A stretch of 64,000 nucleotides of DNA from Girardinichthys multiradiatus (taxonomy: Eukaryota; Chordata; Actinopteri; Cyprinodontiformes; Goodeidae). This document shows positions 20,831 to 58,861 of this stretch, piece after piece. A program made the position numbers and the translations under genes. The first letter of the stretch is position 1. Each line of letters opens with the position of its first letter. The notes beneath the pieces were generated by a model. The model saw only the letters and a program-made list of their open reading frames with translations, was not told the origin of the DNA and made no database searches. The stretch spans positions 3,358,501-3,422,500 of the forward strand of contig NC_061800.1 in the NCBI RefSeq assembly GCF_021462225.1, written 5' to 3'.

Positions 20831-21419
20831 TTCTTTTCCTAAAGTTATTATCCAACACGTCAAAGTAAATTAAAACTGTAATTTTTCACACTCTAAATAT
20901 TATCTCTCTGTGCAGAAATCAGATTTAATTTCTTAAATAGGCTCTTTAATATGTATAAAATATTTCATTGCTCAGTATATATTAAGGTTTGGTTTGCTTT
21001 AGAACTGTTGTTCTAATGTCAAAAAAAGGTTAGTGTTCCCTTTATGTGTGATGGAAATAACAGGGGGGAAAGCCTATAGGCAGTTAACATAACTGTTAAA
21101 TAACAACACTCAGTTTAGGACAGCTGTGTACCCATAGTCATTCTGTACATTCCACCTCCAGATCAGTGAGGGTCTTAGATCTATTTCTCTAACCTACAAC
21201 TCCAAGCTGCTACTGTGGGCCTCTAAAGTCCTGACCTCTATTCTTAACGGACCCCAGAGGAAAATATTCTGACAAAACCTGTGTATCTCATCTCAGTGCC
21301 ACCACCATTACTCCTGGTGCATCTCAGAAAGTGAGGAGCAGACACATAGCACAATGGGACCAAAATTTTATTTGTTGTGGTTTGTTCTCAGAATTATTTT
21401 ATGTACTGTGTTTTTAAAC

Positions 21420-21760
21420 CCATCCAGCCTGGATTTCTAATGGCACCGTTCCTGATCACCTTCTACACTGTAGACTGTTCCAAGATGGCAGCCTGGTGAG
21501 TTGATGGAACAGTATACACTGTAGACTGTTCCATCAACTCCCCAGGCTGCCATCTTGGGAAATTCTCAGACAACTCTGCCATAGTTGGCCTAATCACAGA
21601 TGAGGACAACTCAGAGTACAGAGAGTGGACGGAGAACTTTGTGGACTGGTGACAGTGGAACCACCTCCTGATTAACTCTGGGAAAACCATGGAGCTAGTG
21701 GTGGATTTCCCACCACACGCCGGTGAACATCCAGGGAACTGACAGGTGTTTTATGTTTTT
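21420..21760 (+). pseudogene. LINE reverse-transcriptase fragment
   Basis: The + strand reads CHLGKFSDNSAIVGLITDED then EYREWTENFVDW and HLLINSGKTMELVVDF, the RT segment around and after the catalytic site in L2/Rex-type LINEs, with stops. It begins at a local inverted duplication (see the hairpin at 21479-21559). Confidence 0.6.
21479..21559. repeat. 35-nt inverted repeat (hairpin) with 11-nt loop
   Basis: Arms 21479-21513 and 21525-21559 are reverse complements with two mismatches (core aagatggcagcctgg / ccaggctgccatctt). The word cactgtagactgttcc also occurs twice in direct orientation at about 21465 and 21517, so the local rearrangement duplicated and inverted a piece of the LINE. Confidence 0.9.
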
Positions 21761-23059
21761 CTTTTACTGATAAAAACACATCACAAACCATTATCACAAT
21801 GCACTGAGGCATTATGTTTTTTTCATAATTTTGAGCTACTTGGGATGATTGGTTCATTGGGGAGAGGGATTGCAAGAGCTAAAAAAGATGAAGAGAGAAC
21901 GGTGATGACTGTGTCCAGACATTGCATGGGCAAGGAAAACTTTCCTAAAAGTGCTTGCTGTCGAGTTTTATCCAGTTAGGGCCTATGTTGCTTGCTCCAT
22001 GGGATTGCTGAGGAGTTCTGGCTCGATCTTCATGACGAAGGAGTGAGTTGGAGTGGGCTTTCAAGGCCTGAGTTGGAGGAGCTAGGCTAGGCTAAAGCTA
22101 GCGCCGCCCCGGTCTGGGTGGACTGCCTTGTTAAGAGCCGAAGGAGGGAAGAGCCAGCCACACACCTGCATCATAGGGAGAGAGTCCGGGGAGTGAGGAC
22201 AGTGTTTTATGCATTTCACCCATTCGGGAGGAAGAGGAAATACTTCAGACTGGTAGGAGTGTTGTTTTTTTCAAGAAAGATATGTGCTCCAATGCATAAC
22301 CATCACTGCTCCCAGCAAACTTCAAACGTTTTCACATCTCTGTTTTTGTTTTTTATGCACCATTTTACATGTGCATTTTGTACATTTTCAAAAACAGCCT
22401 ACTCAGTTGCATTTAATCTGAGAAACAATTTTTAATAACTGTACAGTATTTTTTTATATTGTAAGTTCTTTCCGTACTGTAAAGTCCTTTCTTATTTTTT
22501 GTTTTTTTCTAACCTTACTTTTGTGTGTTTCTGCATGCCTCCGTTTGCTTTTATTTTACTTTATATATTTCTATTCTTCTATTCTAAAACTGAATCCTCA
22601 GTCCAAAGATGTTTAGATGCATTTCACTGGTTTAATTTACAGGAAGCAAGTTATTTTCACTGACTGATGAAGATGTCCCATCTAATATTTGCTTTTACAT
22701 GAGCATGAAGGGTCTCTGTCGGCTCCCTGCTTTCACCCACCCACCCACTTCCCCTCCCTCTCTCTCCCTCTGAAAATGCCACAGGCCTCCCAGCCCTCAG
22801 TCCAGATTTAGACCTCAGTCTGTCCAAGGCGCTTGGATCCAGCTGTCCAAAGGACAGAATTCCCTCATGAAACTCCTTGTTCTGCACGTCCTGTTCCTCC
22901 TCCTGACCCTTCTTACCATGCCTTTACTTCTTTGTCTTCATCACCTCTTCATCTGAGATGGTTGCCAAGCCTCGATTGCCTTTCTGCACAGACGGTTGTG
23001 TCCTTTTATACCCACAACTTCACCGGTTGGTTCTACAGAGGTAGATCTCTCTCTTGGCC
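21761..23059. other. Upstream region of prkag3
   Basis: Contains no recognised gene. The 22118-22435 ORF is basic and without motifs. 22735-22772 is C/T-rich (cccacccacttcccctccct). A TATA-like ttttatac at 23002-23009 lies 50 nt before the prkag3 start codon, but a promoter role is unproven. Any 5' UTR exon would lie here. Confidence 0.4.
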
Positions 23060-50440
<27,381 letters not shown>

Positions 50441-51159
50441 CGACAACCCTTCCATTATCCCCTTCTCCACCTGTCCTTTTTAAGCCTACCTATCTACAGT
50501 ACCTCCCTCCCTTCCAATTTTAAAAGCCTCCTGGTCCTTCTGACTAAACTCCTCCGAATTTCAATGCAACAAGTCTTTCTTCTCCTTTGTCAAACTGTGG
50601 CATATCTCATATCCCGAGGAATCTCCTTTTAGTATTCCTATTGCTTTCCTGCCAACCAACAAAACTCTTAAGAACTCTCTTAAATCCTTTTACTTCACCT
50701 CATTAGCAGGACCTTAACTTGGAACCATGTAAACATGTATGTGCCAGCATCCTTCACTTCCTTGAAAACAAATAACTGTTGGATGGATCATCCATTGTTT
50801 CATCTAATGGCTTATAACCTAGATCGGGTCAAGGGAGTAGCAGGTCCAGAAGAGAGACCCAGACATTGCTTTCCTGAGCATCACTCTTCAGCTCACTTGG
50901 TGGGTCCCAATACGCTTATGGCCTGAGAGCCATAAGCGACATAGAGACCATCCAGGCCCAGAGACCCTTTCAAAGGAGGCTAGCGTCTGAAATGACTCAT
51001 TTTGATGTGGAGTTGCAGCCACTGTGTTTAAAACTCCCCACCCCAGAGGTGAAAGAGTTTTTAATTATAACTGGTAAAATTAGTGAGAGGACTATTCTCC
51101 CCGTGCTTGTTTCTGGGAACCTGTTCTTTCAGTTACAATCTATTTCTCATGACCGTCAG
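50441..51159. other. prkag3 3' flank
   Basis: Presumed 3' UTR start, pyrimidine-rich at first (50450-50560). I found no AATAAA within 700 nt of the stop. A 10-bp hairpin (gcttatggcc / gccataagc) lies at 50909-50938. The 63-codon ORF at 50735 has no motif. Confidence 0.4.
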
Positions 51160-51365
51160 TGAGGGTTGCACTGCAGAGAGACACCGATATATCCAGCCTC
51201 ACTTTCAGCTCAGCTCTTTCTTTACTACAACAGAGACTGTATGTCTACATATCCACCTCCAATCAGGCAGACACTGACCCCCACCAGGAGGTAACACATT
51301 TTTCCAGTTGAGAACCATAACCTCATATTTAGAGGAGCTGACTCCAATGAATCAAAAGATAAAGC
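51160..51365 (-). pseudogene. Decayed RTE-like LINE fragment
   Basis: The DNA resembles the 59.5-59.8 kb LINE tail in antisense: gctcagctctttctttacta beside gagaaccataacctcatatt and gaggagctgactcc. The frame is lost. Confidence 0.4.
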
Positions 51366-52811
51366 AATAGCCTGATGCATTGGCTGGAAAAATGTTGACT
51401 AAAACCTCTACTTTTTACCACTTTATAAATGTGTGCTCAGCTCAAGCCAAAGTCGCTGGATTCTTTATCCAGTTTTTTTACCTCTACAAATTTTCTGACA
51501 TCTCCCCAAACAGCCAAGACATTTTTCGTTACCCTTACAAAAAATGTCTCACCAATCAGTCTCATCAGTCCCACATGAACATCAAAATCCTTACCTTCAA
51601 TGGCTATCGCTGCTTTCTCGGGCCAGTGTCATCATATCCTTCTCCAAAAGGGCCAGCATTTCCCAGGTAGGAAGCCCATCTAAGCTACCAGTGGCTGCTT
51701 GTCTGAGCTTGAATCTGAAGCTTACCACTGCCTGTTGAGTTTCCCAAAAAGATTAGTAAGAAGGAAACTGGTTTGCAAATGTGGCATTTATTTTTTTGTT
51801 ACATGCAAGTTAGTTTACCTTCATCATGTTCTAAGGAAAGAGCCCTTTTTTAAATTCTCACCTACACGTACTATCTGCAAAGTCTGCTGTGATGTAGAGG
51901 CACTTACTTTCCATAACACAACACCAATGATGGGAGTAGCGACATAGTGTCCACAGTAATTTAAGGGGGATAGAAAAGCATGTATAAGAGAATGCTCCAG
52001 AATGGTCAAGTTATAATTCACCTGAATATTGCAATGCATGTAGTCTGCGGTCTGGTGAATGCATTGAGTTCAGTTTGTGAAAAGTGAGTACTATGTTTTT
52101 AAATTTGTGATTGACTTTTTGCCAGGTCTTAAAACCAGTAAGAATTTGCCAAATGATGAAAAATAACACATTGCATACCTCATTAAAAAAAACAAGGTCA
52201 CAGAAAACTTTGTGTGAGGAAAGGACAAGAAGCAGCAACGATAAAGGATTTAGGAGTAGTAGTCATTTGCTATTAATTGAAGGCATCAATTAACTAATCC
52301 TAAAAATTTATTTTAGCACTTTTATAAAAGCAGACATTTTGTCAGTTTTCTGACTGTTTTCTGCTACTTACACACAACAGCAAGGGGAAAAGGCATTAAT
52401 GGTGACCTTTGAGAAGCAGTTTTTCATGCCCATCAATCTGGGAAGAATAAGATTTCCATTTCTAAAAATGTTTTTTCCTTTATTCAATATGAAAAATTAT
52501 ATTCAGCGAAAAACATTCAAGAAAATTTACAATATTTTAAGGGTTGAACTATGCTGAGAGAAAGTACGATCTAAGACTCCAGGCCTTTAACGTCAGATAA
52601 AATATTCATGACAGGAAATTAAAAAAAGACTAAACAAGTATTGTTTGTTAAAACCATCTCAGACTCTACAGGCCTTAGTCAGCATGGTAAAGCTATTGAC
52701 AGAGGAATAGAGACTGAAGTACTGGGTTGTTTAGAAGGGCTGTCTGATGGCCTTTTCTCTTAGAGCAGTATAGTATCAAAGTTGTAATGCATCCTGTCAT
52801 TCCTTGCAAAG
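51366..52811. other. Intergenic stretch with no recognisable gene
   Basis: Several 60-95 codon ORFs (51380-51670, 51699-51947, 52111-52293) lack motifs and context. AT-rich throughout. Confidence 0.45.
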
Positions 52812-53240
52812 ATGCAAGGAACTACTGGAAAAATTTACTCAGGATCCATGGGACCAAAGTATCGATGTTTAGCCATAACGTTGAGCAGCACTTTTGGAGG
52901 AAATTGGCACAACATATCAGCTGGAGCACCTCACACTAGCTATGTACCAGGGTGGTGCAGGGTTGAGGGTTTGGGTCTACTTTGCAACCACATCATCTGG
53001 GAGCCTTGCAGTTCATGAGTCATCAATAAATTGTCTTGTAACACCAAAGAATTCTAGAGTGACAAAAATCGTGTCAAATAACAAGACATTGACCCCAAAT
53101 ACAACATCAAATCTACAGCTGAATGAAGAAAAAAGACAGTCAAGCTTTTGCCACGACCAAGTCAAGATCCGAGACCCCAAATTTCCTCAATATAATGTGA
53201 GGGTAAAACAGATGACTAATAACTGTCAGTGCTGCTAAGA
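52812..53240 (+). mobile_element. Decayed repeat, probably a Tc1-like transposase remnant
   Basis: The interval contains the open stretch SNNKTLTPNTTSNLQLNEEK (about 53078) and HNISAGAPHTSYVPGWCRVE. I recall similar sequence in dispersed fish repeats with transposase-like order, but no catalytic motif is secure. Confidence 0.3.
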
Positions 53241-53422
53241 TTGGTCTATAAACTGTTGAATCATGAGGTAAACTAACATTTTCACACACTGATTCTGCAA
53301 TTTAATGTATGTTTTATGTGTTGTTTGTCTTTTAAAGGGTGTGTTTACCTGGTGTTAAGACCTGCTTTTTTCATTATTTTCAAGTTTATGAAACATTACA
53401 ATAAAAAGGCTGGTCCTTCCTA

Positions 53423-53974
53423 TTGCCCAACTGTATGAAGACAATAGCCCCTTTCGACCGAAAGCCCTGGGCATTAAAGCCCCAGGATTCCTTATACCCA
53501 GGTTACTATTGCCCAGGAAGGCCACGGGCCATTTATTTATATAAGCTTACTGATGTATGGGACATGGTGAAGAAAACTGCAATACACCTTCAGTCACCTA
53601 AAAACATCTCAAAATTACTTTTGTGTAACAAATTCATGTTAAAAAATTATAAATTGGTACCCTCACCTCTGCCGTTACAGCTGCTGGGGGTGCAACACCT
53701 AGCTGCACACAACCCCACCCATTTAACAATACCAGGGAAATCTGGGAAGACCTACACCAGACTAGGACCTCTTACTTGTGAATGCCTTGGGAAAGTGAAC
53801 TTACCTGGGGGAATTTGTATCAAGATGTGCTTTTCAAAAGCCCATGGCTTTCCACAAATAATGGAAAAGCGGGTAATGTCAAATACTAAGAGACCTTGCC
53901 AGCTTGATGTGTTAGGTATTGTACATTTCCTTTGTGTCTTAGCATTAATATTTTATCTTCCAAAAACCCCATGA
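53423..53974 (+). CDS. Unidentified 183-codon ORF
   Basis: Open from ATG 53423 to TGA 53972. Begins MPNCMKTIAPFDRKPWALKP, is rich in Pro, Lys and Leu with nine Cys, and ends with a hydrophobic FLCVLALIFYL segment. No domain recognised, no ribosomal or splice context, and the first 100 nt contain repeated ccc(a)gg words (agccctgggcattaaagccc) that look like transposon end sequence. More likely a fortuitous or transposon-derived frame than a host gene. Confidence 0.2.
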   Translation: MPNCMKTIAPFDRKPWALKPQDSLYPGYYCPGRPRAIYLYKLTDVWDMVKKTAIHLQSPKNISKLLLCNKFMLKNYKLVPSPLPLQLLGVQHLAAHNPTHLTIPGKSGKTYTRLGPLTCECLGKVNLPGGICIKMCFSKAHGFPQIMEKRVMSNTKRPCQLDVLGIVHFLCVLALIFYLPKTP

Positions 53975-54417
53975 GGAGAACAAGCCCTTCACACTGCTCA
54001 GTTATTAGTGCTGGTCTTTTCTGGATTTCCAGTGGTCATTGAGTACTTATTATATGTTATTTTTTATTACTATTATTACTGTGTCAACACCACTTGTCTG
54101 AAATCACTAGGACTCTTAATAGCGTAAAATAGTAAGACTGCAGATAGAGTGGGACCATACATTCAACAGTGATTTTAACAGAGTTTCAGTATGGGAGGAA
54201 TACCTGACCCATATTCTCCTCGGATGAGATCAACCAGCTGGATCGAGAAATCGGAGTACAAAGCACTGAATGACTGTTTGTAGTTGGAAAACTAAAATTA
54301 AATCCAAAAAGAAAACGTGTCTTTGATCTGATGATTTAGAAACTGAACTCCACATTTTTACCTTGTACCTGAAAACCATTCTATCTATTTGAGCTAACTT
54401 TGTAGAAAGTAGATATA
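53975..54417. other. Intergenic stretch with no recognisable gene
   Basis: Nothing recognised in this 443-bp AT-rich stretch before the DD38E element. Confidence 0.4.
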
Positions 54418-57400
54418 CAGTACAGACCAAAGGTTTGGACACACCTTCTCATTCATATGGAGGTAAATTTGTCTCAATATTATTCAATCAAACAAAAAAC
54501 TAATCTCAATCAAAAACAAAAAATAATCTCAATCAAAAAAATAAATTGTGGTCAAAACTTTCAGAGTTGTAACAATTTTTTTTTTTTTTTATGTAATATT
54601 TTATTTTGGGGAGAAAAAAAAAATGTTTGAAAAAACGTTTTTTGATTAAAATGACAAATTTTTTCTCACGCAGAGAAAAAAGTTATTTGCAAAACATAAA
54701 CATTTATTTACGCATGTCAAAAATCTTTGGTTACGACTCTCGCTCTTTTGGTTTTGATGCTCTCTGTTTTTGGTTGAACTCAAAGAATTTTGAGTGCTGG
54801 GAACTTGAACATCTTGGGCGGGGCCTAAAGACGAACGCTGTAAGACATTTCCCTATTGGTTAGCACTGACTAAAGCGGCTGCTCGAACTGCAGGGCTTGC
54901 AGCGTCGCTTCAGTGAGGAGACAACAACTGTACAGAAGAAAACTGTGGTCAAGGGAGCCGACAGTCAGAAATACACGGTCACGCCAGCCGACACTAGTTC
55001 TCTCTTAAAGATTAGCGTCGCGCATACAAGGAGCAGGGTCATCTATATTATAACCAGAATTAATATTTCATAATTTTACTGTAAAGGTTTGGAGAAATAC
55101 ACAACTACCCCAAGTGTAGTATAAAACAGAGTCTATGTCGGGCAGACGGCATTCCATAATCCTGTGTGCTGTCCTCACAATCTGTGATACTTCCTTCCTG
55201 TGCAGTTCCCACACCACACTGTCATGCTGAGACACAGAGAGCTTTCCACCGTGGCCCTGTAGACATCTGTAAGCAGCTGAGGAGAGAGAACAGTCTGTTT
55301 TTATTTCCTGATGAAGAAGAGCTGTTGTTGTACTTTCTTCAACAGTCAAGGGGCGTTTCCGGTCCAGGAGAGGTCAGAGGAGATCTGGATGCTCTTGCAC
55401 GTTAAGCTGTCCAGACCACTTCCCACAGAACCTCATCGACCTCACCAAAATGAAGCGTTTGTGGTACTTTGTTGGGGTAGTTGTGTATTTCTCCAGAAAT
55501 CTACAGTGAAATTATGAAATACTAATTCTGGTTATAGCGTAATGACCCTCTAATATAATTTGAAGAGATTGTATTGTCTCTCATGGTTTTGGAGAAATAA
55601 ATTCCTGAAAGTAGGACAAATCCATATAATGGTTGAGCATTTTGAGGTACATTGAGTTGTGTATTTCTCCAAAACTGTACAGTAAATTATTAAATATTTA
55701 TTCTTTTACATAAAACATGAATGTGAAAGTTGTAAAAATGTAATTAATATAAATGTTCTGTAGGTTACTTTTCTGTTTTCCTCTTATTTTCTCAACCGTT
55801 GCCTGGATCGGCGTCCTTTTCTGCTCCGTAATGCGCCTTGTATGCGCAACGCTAATCTTTAAGAGAGAACTAGTATCGGCTGGCAAGACCGCGTATTTCT
55901 GACTGTCGGCTCCCTTGACCACAGTTTTCTTCTGTACAGTTGATGTCTCCTCACTGAAGCGACGCTGCAAGCCCTGCAGTTCGAGCGGCCGCTTTAGTCA
56001 GCGGAAACGTCTTATTTCGTTGGTCTTTAGATGCCCAGGATGTTCATGTTTCCAGCACTCAAAATTAGTTCAACCAAAAACAGAGAGCGTCAAAACCAAA
56101 AGAGCGAGAGTCGTAACCAAAGATTTTTGACATGCGCAAATAAAAGTTTATGTTTTGCAAATAACTTTTTTCTCTTCGTGAGAAAAAATGAGTCATTTTA
56201 ACCAAAAACGTTTTTTCAAACAATTTTTTTTCTCCCCAAAATAAAATGTTCTATTTAAAAAAAAGAAATCATTACAACTCTGAAAGTTTTGATCACAACT
56301 TAATATTTTTTGATTGAGATTAGTTTTTTTTGATTGAATATTCCAAAAGTTTTGACCACAATTTATTTTTTTATTGAGATTAGTTTTTTTTTTATTGAGA
56401 TTAGTTTTTTGTTTGATTGAATAATATTGAGACAAATTTACATCCATACATTCAAAGAGTTTTCTTTATTTTCATGACTATGAATATTGTAGCTTCACAC
56501 TGAAGGCATCAAAACTATGAATTAACACATGTGAAATTATATGCTGAAAAAAAAAGTGTGAAACAACTGAAAATATGTCTTATATTCTAGGTTCTTCAAA
56601 GTAGCCACCTTTTGCTTTGATTACTGCTCTGCACACTCTTGGCATTCTTTTGATGAGATTCAAGACGTAGTCACCTGAAATGGTTTTCCAACAGTCTTGA
56701 AGGAGTTCCCAGAGATGCTTAGCACTTGTTGGCCCTTTTGCCTTCACTCGGCGGTCCAGCTCACCCCAAACCATCTCGATTGGGTTCAGGTCCGGTGACT
56801 GTGGAGGCCAGGTCATCTGGCGCAGCACCCCATCATTCTCCTTATTCACTCTGGAATAGCGTGCCGCTGCAAGATGCTGTGGTAGCCATGCTGGTTCGGT
56901 ATGCCTTCAATTTTGAATAAATCCCCAACAGTGTCACCAGCAAAGCACCCCCACACCATCACACATGCTTCACGGTGGGAACCAGGCATGTAGAGTCCAT
57001 CCGTTCACCTCTTCTGCACCGCACAAAGACATGGTGGTTGGAACCAAAGATCTCAAACTTGGACTCTTCAGACCAAAGCACAGATTTCCACTGGTCTAAT
57101 GTCCATTCCTTGTGTTCTTTAGCCCAAACAAGTCTCTTCTGCTTGTTGCCTGTCCTCAGCAGTGGTTTCCTAGCAGCTATTTTACCATGAAGGCCTGATT
57201 CACACAGTCTCCTCTTAACAGTTGTTCTAGAGATGTGTCTGCTGCTAGAACTCTGTGTGGCATTGACCTGTTCTCTAATCTGAGCTGCTGTTAACATGCA
57301 ATTTCTGAGGCCGGTGACTCAGATGAACTTATCGTCCGCAGCAGAGGTGACTCTTGGTCTCCCGTTCCTGGGGCGGTCCTCATGTGAGCCAGTTTCTTTG

Positions 57401-57953
57401 TAGCGCTTGATGGTTTTTGCCACTGCACGTGGGGACACTTACAAAGTTTTCCCAATTGTTCGGACTGACTGACCTTCATTTCTTAAAGTAATGATGGCCA
57501 CTCTTTTTTTCTTTACTTAGCTGCTTTTTTCTTGCCATAAAACAAATTCTAACAGTCTATTCAGTAGGACTATCAGCTGTGTACTGTATCCACCTCCTGC
57601 ACAACACAACTGATGGATCCAACCCCATTTATAAGGCTTGAAATCCCACTTATTAAACGTGACAGGGCACACCTGTGAAGTGAAAACCATTTCAGGTGAC
57701 TATCTTTTGAAGCTCATCAACAGAATGCCAAGAGTGTGTGTAGCAGTAATCAAAGCAAAAGGTGGCTATGTTGAAGAACCTAGAATATAAGACATATTTT
57801 CAGTTGTTTCACACTTTTTTGTTCAGTATATAATTCCACATGTGTTAATTCATAGTTTTGATGCCTTCAGTGTGAAGCTACAATATTCATAGTCATGAAA
57901 ATAAAGACAACTCTTTGAATGAGAAGGTGTGTCCAAACATTTGCTTTGTACTG
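54418..57953 (-). mobile_element. Tc1/mariner element of DD38E type, copy 2, split by a fold-back element
   Basis: TA-flanked (54416-54417, 57954-57955). Without the 1993-bp insert and its 6-bp duplication it is about 1537 bp. Minus-strand transposase: start near 57537, 56959-57297 ([35 protein letters not shown] with the first Asp changed to Glu) and 56580-56849 ([20 protein letters not shown], Glu kept). About 90 bp that should carry the second Asp are missing near 56850. Same family as 9605-11230, opposite orientation. Confidence 0.88.
54456..56448. mobile_element. Fold-back DNA element with ~600-bp inverted arms and a captured LINE fragment
   Basis: 1993 bp flanked by CATTCA (54450-54455, 56449-56454), present once in uninterrupted copies. 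Left end tatggaggtaaatttgtctc, inverted right end tatggatgtaaatttgtctc. Arms run about 54456-55035 and 55830-56448 and pair along their length, e.g. gaaaactgtggtcaagggag (54938) with ctcccttgaccacagttttc (55909). Inside, a smaller inverted pair (about 55045-55125 and 55460-55545) surrounds a minus-strand L2-like RT fragment (SQIVRTAHRIMECRLPDIDS, 55100-55350). No transposase ORF, so it is non-autonomous. Confidence 0.85.
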
Positions 57954-57955
57954 TA

Positions 57956-58484
57956 CGTCTGACATACAACTGACTCAAGACTTCTGTGTTTTATGTTACT
58001 CTTATTAGTTTTCTCACTACAACTATTTTCAGATATTTACAAGTGGCCAACCTTCCAAGTGTGAAGAAAACAAGATGGTGGCTGATGATGTAAAACAGGG
58101 CAAACTAAAGGCCAGTTAAGCAGTTTCACAACAGCAAAGGAGCACGATGTGTAAAGTGAAGACTGATGAATTCAGCCTTCACATGAGGTTGAATGTCCAT
58201 TTGATGTCTCAGGTAGACCTTCATGATAGGTAACAGAAGAAGATCAGAAACTGAAGATACACATGAAAACACCATTAAACTGACTTTGATTTGAGATCGG
58301 TTTGCTGCCAAGTGGTGGATACAGCAGGTTGAAAGAAAATAATTCCCTAATTGAAAAAGCAAATGTTGGAAGTGTGATGATGTTCACTGAAATGTGCCTA
58401 CAGTCTGTGAAAAATAAATGTGTTGCTTTGTTTTGGTTACTAAGTGCTGAATCATTTTCATTTTAATATGATAAAACACTTATA
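57956..58484. other. Intergenic stretch with no recognisable gene
   Basis: No element recognised between the DD38E copy and the SINE. The 78-codon minus ORF at 58126-58362 has no motif. Confidence 0.4.
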
Positions 58485-58850
58485 GGCTGCACGGTGGCGC
58501 AGTTGATAGCACTGTTGCCTTGCAGCAAGAAGGTCCTGGGTTTGATTCCCGGAATGCGGTCTTTCTGCATGGAGTTTGCATGTTCTCCCCGTGCATGCGT
58601 GGGTTCTCACCGGGTACTCCGGCTTCCTCCCACAGTCCAAAGACATGCCTGTTAGGTTAATTGGTAACTCTAAATTTCCCTTAGGTGTATGAATGAGTGT
58701 GTGCATGGTTGTATGTGTGTTGCCCTGTGATGGACTGGCGACCTGTCCAGGGTGTACCCTGCCTCTCGCCCATAGACTGCTGGAGATAGGCACCAGCTCC
58801 CCTGCGACCCACTATGGAATAAATGGTAGAAAATGACTGAAAAATTATAA
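58485..58850 (+). mobile_element. tRNA-derived SINE-like repeat
   Basis: Starts ggctgcacggtggcgcagtt. An A-box-like tggcgcagttgatagc (about 58495) and a B-box-like ggtttgattcc (58539-58549) have the spacing of an RNA polymerase III promoter. The rest (tgcatgttctccccgtgcat, gtgatggactggcgacctgt) is the body of a repeat I recall as very common in teleosts. No ORF of its own. Confidence 0.65.
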
Positions 58851-58861
58851 AACACCTTACA

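Noticed and set aside
22118..22435. 105-codon ORF upstream of prkag3
   Set aside because: No motif, no splice or start context, and AT-driven composition after residue 60.
12000..23059. CYP27A1 exons between ttll4 and prkag3
   Set aside because: No P450 heme-binding (FxxGxRxCxG) or I-helix motif was seen on either strand; all long frames there are LINE-derived.
55915..56130. 71-codon ORF in the fold-back arm
   Set aside because: A chance frame within an inverted arm; the matching arm (54.7-54.95 kb) does not keep it open.
58495..58550. A tRNA gene
   Set aside because: A-box and B-box words are present, but the acceptor stem does not pair and the sequence continues into a SINE body.
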